This document shows, one piece after another, positions 7,294 through 8,333 of a DNA stretch of 8,333 bases. Made by a program: the position numbers and the translations under genes. The notes below the pieces were generated by a model that was not told where the DNA came from, did no database searches, and saw only the letters and a list, made by a program, of their open reading frames with translations. Origin of the DNA: an uncultured Oxalobacteraceae bacterium (GTDB lineage: Bacteria > Pseudomonadota > Gammaproteobacteria > Burkholderiales > Burkholderiaceae); NCBI GenBank assembly GCA_946479255.1, contig CAMLFK010000224.1, positions 1 to 8,333 of the forward strand. The letters are read 5' to 3'. Numbering within the stretch: position 1 is the stretch's first letter; the number at the start of each line of letters is the position of its first letter.

Positions 7294-7475
7294 GCGTCGG
7301 TCCAGTCCGCCTTGCCGCACTCGAGGAGGCCAGTTCTGCAACTGCGATCGGTAGTTGAGGTGTACTGTCAATAGCGGACACTCTTGTTTCAAGCCGCCTG
7401 CGGCTGTTTGCTGAAGAATTAGTTGGTCTCTCAAAAAAGGTAATACGGCACGACTGGCGGCTTTGGGCGATAGCG

Positions 7476-7487
7476 GTTGTTAACAAC
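7476..7487. repeat. 12-base perfect palindrome
   Basis: GTTGTTAACAAC lies 18 bases downstream of the tae4 reading frame. It could be a protein-binding site or a junction scar. No T-run follows, so it is not a terminator. Little more can be said. Confidence 0.3.
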
Positions 7488-7504
7488 GTCCTGATTCGTT
7501 GTAG

Positions 7505-7993
7505 TTAGTTAAGCGGCCAGAACCAGATCTCTCGTGCGTCCCAGAAGCACGCGCCCGCACACGTCAGTCCACTGTTCGAGCCATTCACCAGATCGATGTG
7601 CCCTTGCGGATTGTTCGCGTCAAATGCATCGATACGAAAAAAAGACACGATCCCCTGTCGCCGTCCAATAGCCGCAAGCGCGGCAGCTTGGCTCTTAAAG
7701 ATTTCGGGCTTCCCCAGGTAATTTGGTCGAGCAAGTATTCTGGAAAGGCTTGCTTGGCCCGGTTCGATCATGCGGCCCTTTAAGGGACCGGCCTTGATTT
7801 TCATCCGTCCTGGAAAAGAGTAGCCCGCACTCAGCAATGCAATCGAGACTCGTACTGCACAGGTGTTGTAGTAGTCATGGTTATCGTAGAGGTCGTCCCA
7901 GCCGATCGAATTGAACAGCGTTTTTCAATCGTATTGTGATTTGCGAGGATAAGCGGCATTCAAAGCTGCGTACGATGGATGTGGCTGACTCAT
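7505..7993 (-). pseudogene. tae4: Tae4-type T6SS peptidoglycan amidase effector, broken by TGA at codon 23
   Basis: Tae4 effectors are papain-like amidases, delivered by type VI secretion, that cut the D-Glu-mDAP bond of peptidoglycan in a rival's periplasm. From ATG 7993-7991 the frame reads MSQPHPSYAALNAAYPRKSQ, then YD, then TGA (7927-7925), then continues KTLFNSIGWDDLYDNHDYYN and onward to TAA at 7505. The full frame is 162 codons plus stop, the usual Tae4 size, with no frameshift. Catalytic residues survive past the stop: C45 in NTCAVRVS and H132 in GHIDLVNG. C145 and C149 (CAGAC) match the known Tae4 disulfide, and the end EIWFWPLN is typical. No ATG or GTG lies between the TGA and C45, and the first TTG (7837) is after it, so re-initiation cannot give active enzyme. 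CGA-to-TGA (Arg) is the simplest cause; a sequencing error or read-through remains possible. The start overlaps the immunity gene stop by 4 bases. Confidence 0.88.
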
Positions 7994-8333
7994 TTAACTC
8001 TCCGGGCTGGACATGGAAACCGCTCCTTCAAAGCGGCGACAAGTAGAGGTGCTGCCGTACCCTTCAAAATGTCGGGCGGCAGTTTCATGAGCGCGGATAC
8101 CAGTTCCGAATCCACCTCGTCAGGCTTGAGTTTGGGAACATGACACCAAGCTGTACCTTCGGAGGTGTCCTTGACGCCGCTGATGTAGCCGCGAGCGATT
8201 TCGTACCGTTGATAGTCGATCGACGTTCTTGGCTTTCCGCGTGAGGTCTCTGGGCCATAGAACTGCTCAATCAGTCCGTGACCCGTCACCGAAAACGGAT
8301 ACCTTTGTGGATGAGCCGAGACTGATTCAACTA
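7990..8333 (-). CDS. Rap1a/Tai-family (Tai4-like) immunity protein, N-terminus beyond right edge
   Basis: Tai4 proteins sit in the periplasm and block Tae4 in the producing cell and its kin. Visible is a frame open from the right edge to TGA 7992-7990. Family features are IARGYISGVKD followed by TAWCHVP, then LLVAALKERFPC near the end, matching the Rap1a/Tai pattern of a GYIAGV-type helix, a first Cys and a final FPC Cys that would form a disulfide. A GTG at 8289 could start a 99-residue form, but upstream codons (VESVSAHPQRYPFS) are open to the edge. These proteins need a signal peptide, so the true start is probably outside the window. Its last codons overlap the tae4 start as ATGA, so the two genes are translationally coupled with immunity first. 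The visible part has no lesion, in contrast to its toxin. GC is lower than in the kinase gene. Confidence 0.82.
   Translation of the reverse strand, partial: VESVSAHPQRYPFSVTGHGLIEQFYGPETSRGKPRTSIDYQRYEIARGYISGVKDTSEGTAWCHVPKLKPDEVDSELVSALMKLPPDILKGTAAPLLVAALKERFPCPARRVK
7998..8003 (-). promoter_or_regulatory. Ribosome binding site deciding the tae4 start
   Basis: GGAGAG on the minus strand, inside the last codons of the immunity gene, 4 bases before ATG 7993. With the ATGA overlap it fixes the original tae4 start and shows that the reading frame before the TGA was genuinely translated. Confidence 0.7.

Larger units (their letters stand above)
7020..7504. other. Low-GC non-coding stretch between kinase promoter and tae4 remnant
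   Basis: No convincing gene is visible on either strand in these 485 bases. Frames of 79 and 99 codons exist but read as low-complexity, non-protein-like sequence. GC is about 43-47%, well below the kinase gene. It contains a plus-strand terminator (7259-7293), a 12-base palindrome (7476-7487) and, at about 7361-7382, a sequence resembling the end of an IS3-type element (TGTACTGTCAATAGCGGACA). The insertion-sequence likeness is a weak impression, as no transposase fragment or matching second end was found. Confidence 0.5.

Noticed and set aside
7187..7486. Minus-strand frame of 99 codons
   Set aside because: It crosses the plus-strand terminator, has low-complexity composition and no good ribosome site; treated as non-coding.
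7505..7837. Tae4 fragment as a genuine 110-residue gene starting at TTG 7837
   Set aside because: The TTG lies after the catalytic Cys motif and in the middle of a conserved helix. The real start is ATG 7993, and the fragment arises only from the premature TGA.
7925..7927. TGA read as selenocysteine or programmed recoding
   Set aside because: The position is not a known Cys/Sec site in Tae4, and no selenocysteine-type hairpin is evident just after it; a nonsense mutation is simpler.
1..8333. CRISPR arrays, tRNA or rRNA genes, complete insertion sequence
   Set aside because: I saw no regularly spaced repeats, no tRNA-like cloverleaf sequence, no rRNA sequence and no transposase in any frame.

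Overview
The window is GC-rich over most of its length and looks like a Gram-negative betaproteobacterial chromosome, probably in or near the Massilia/Duganella/Janthinobacterium group of the Oxalobacteraceae. That placement is inferred from protein character and composition, not from a search. It holds five intact or edge-cut coding genes, one broken gene and several short regulatory sites. Four of the five coding genes and the broken gene lie on the minus strand.

Left part (1-1500): a 5' fragment of eutB, the ethanolamine ammonia-lyase large subunit, runs off the left edge on the minus strand. It is divergent from a plus-strand gene for an unrecognised polytopic membrane protein (744-1433). 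The 162-base region between them carries a 9-base direct repeat at 30-base spacing and two inverted repeats, one of which covers a likely eutB -10 box.

Middle (1472-6948): one minus-strand transcription unit is likely. A promoter-like sequence at 6991-7019 precedes a 1705-residue hybrid sensor kinase. The kinase has a signal or anchor segment, 14 propeller-blade repeats, a Y_Y_Y domain, a membrane segment, a GAF-like region, HisKA, HATPase, two receiver domains and an Hpt domain. After 57 bases comes an 84-residue protein with the look of an NHLP/Nif11-like RiPP leader ('putative modified peptide' type), followed by a strong intrinsic terminator. The kinase has no DNA-binding output and no maturation enzyme for the peptide is visible, so partners must lie elsewhere. 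A kinase-plus-leader-peptide pair is the best candidate here for an undescribed arrangement.

Right part (about 7020-8333): composition falls to roughly 42-55% GC. A 480-base stretch has no convincing gene but contains an isolated plus-strand terminator. At the edge is a type VI secretion effector/immunity pair on the minus strand. A Tai4-like (Rap1a/Tai) immunity gene, cut by the window edge, overlaps by 4 bases (ATGA) a Tae4-type peptidoglycan amidase gene. That Tae4 frame is complete over 162 codons except for one TGA at codon 23, before the catalytic cysteine. This looks like a recently inactivated toxin kept beside an apparently intact immunity gene.
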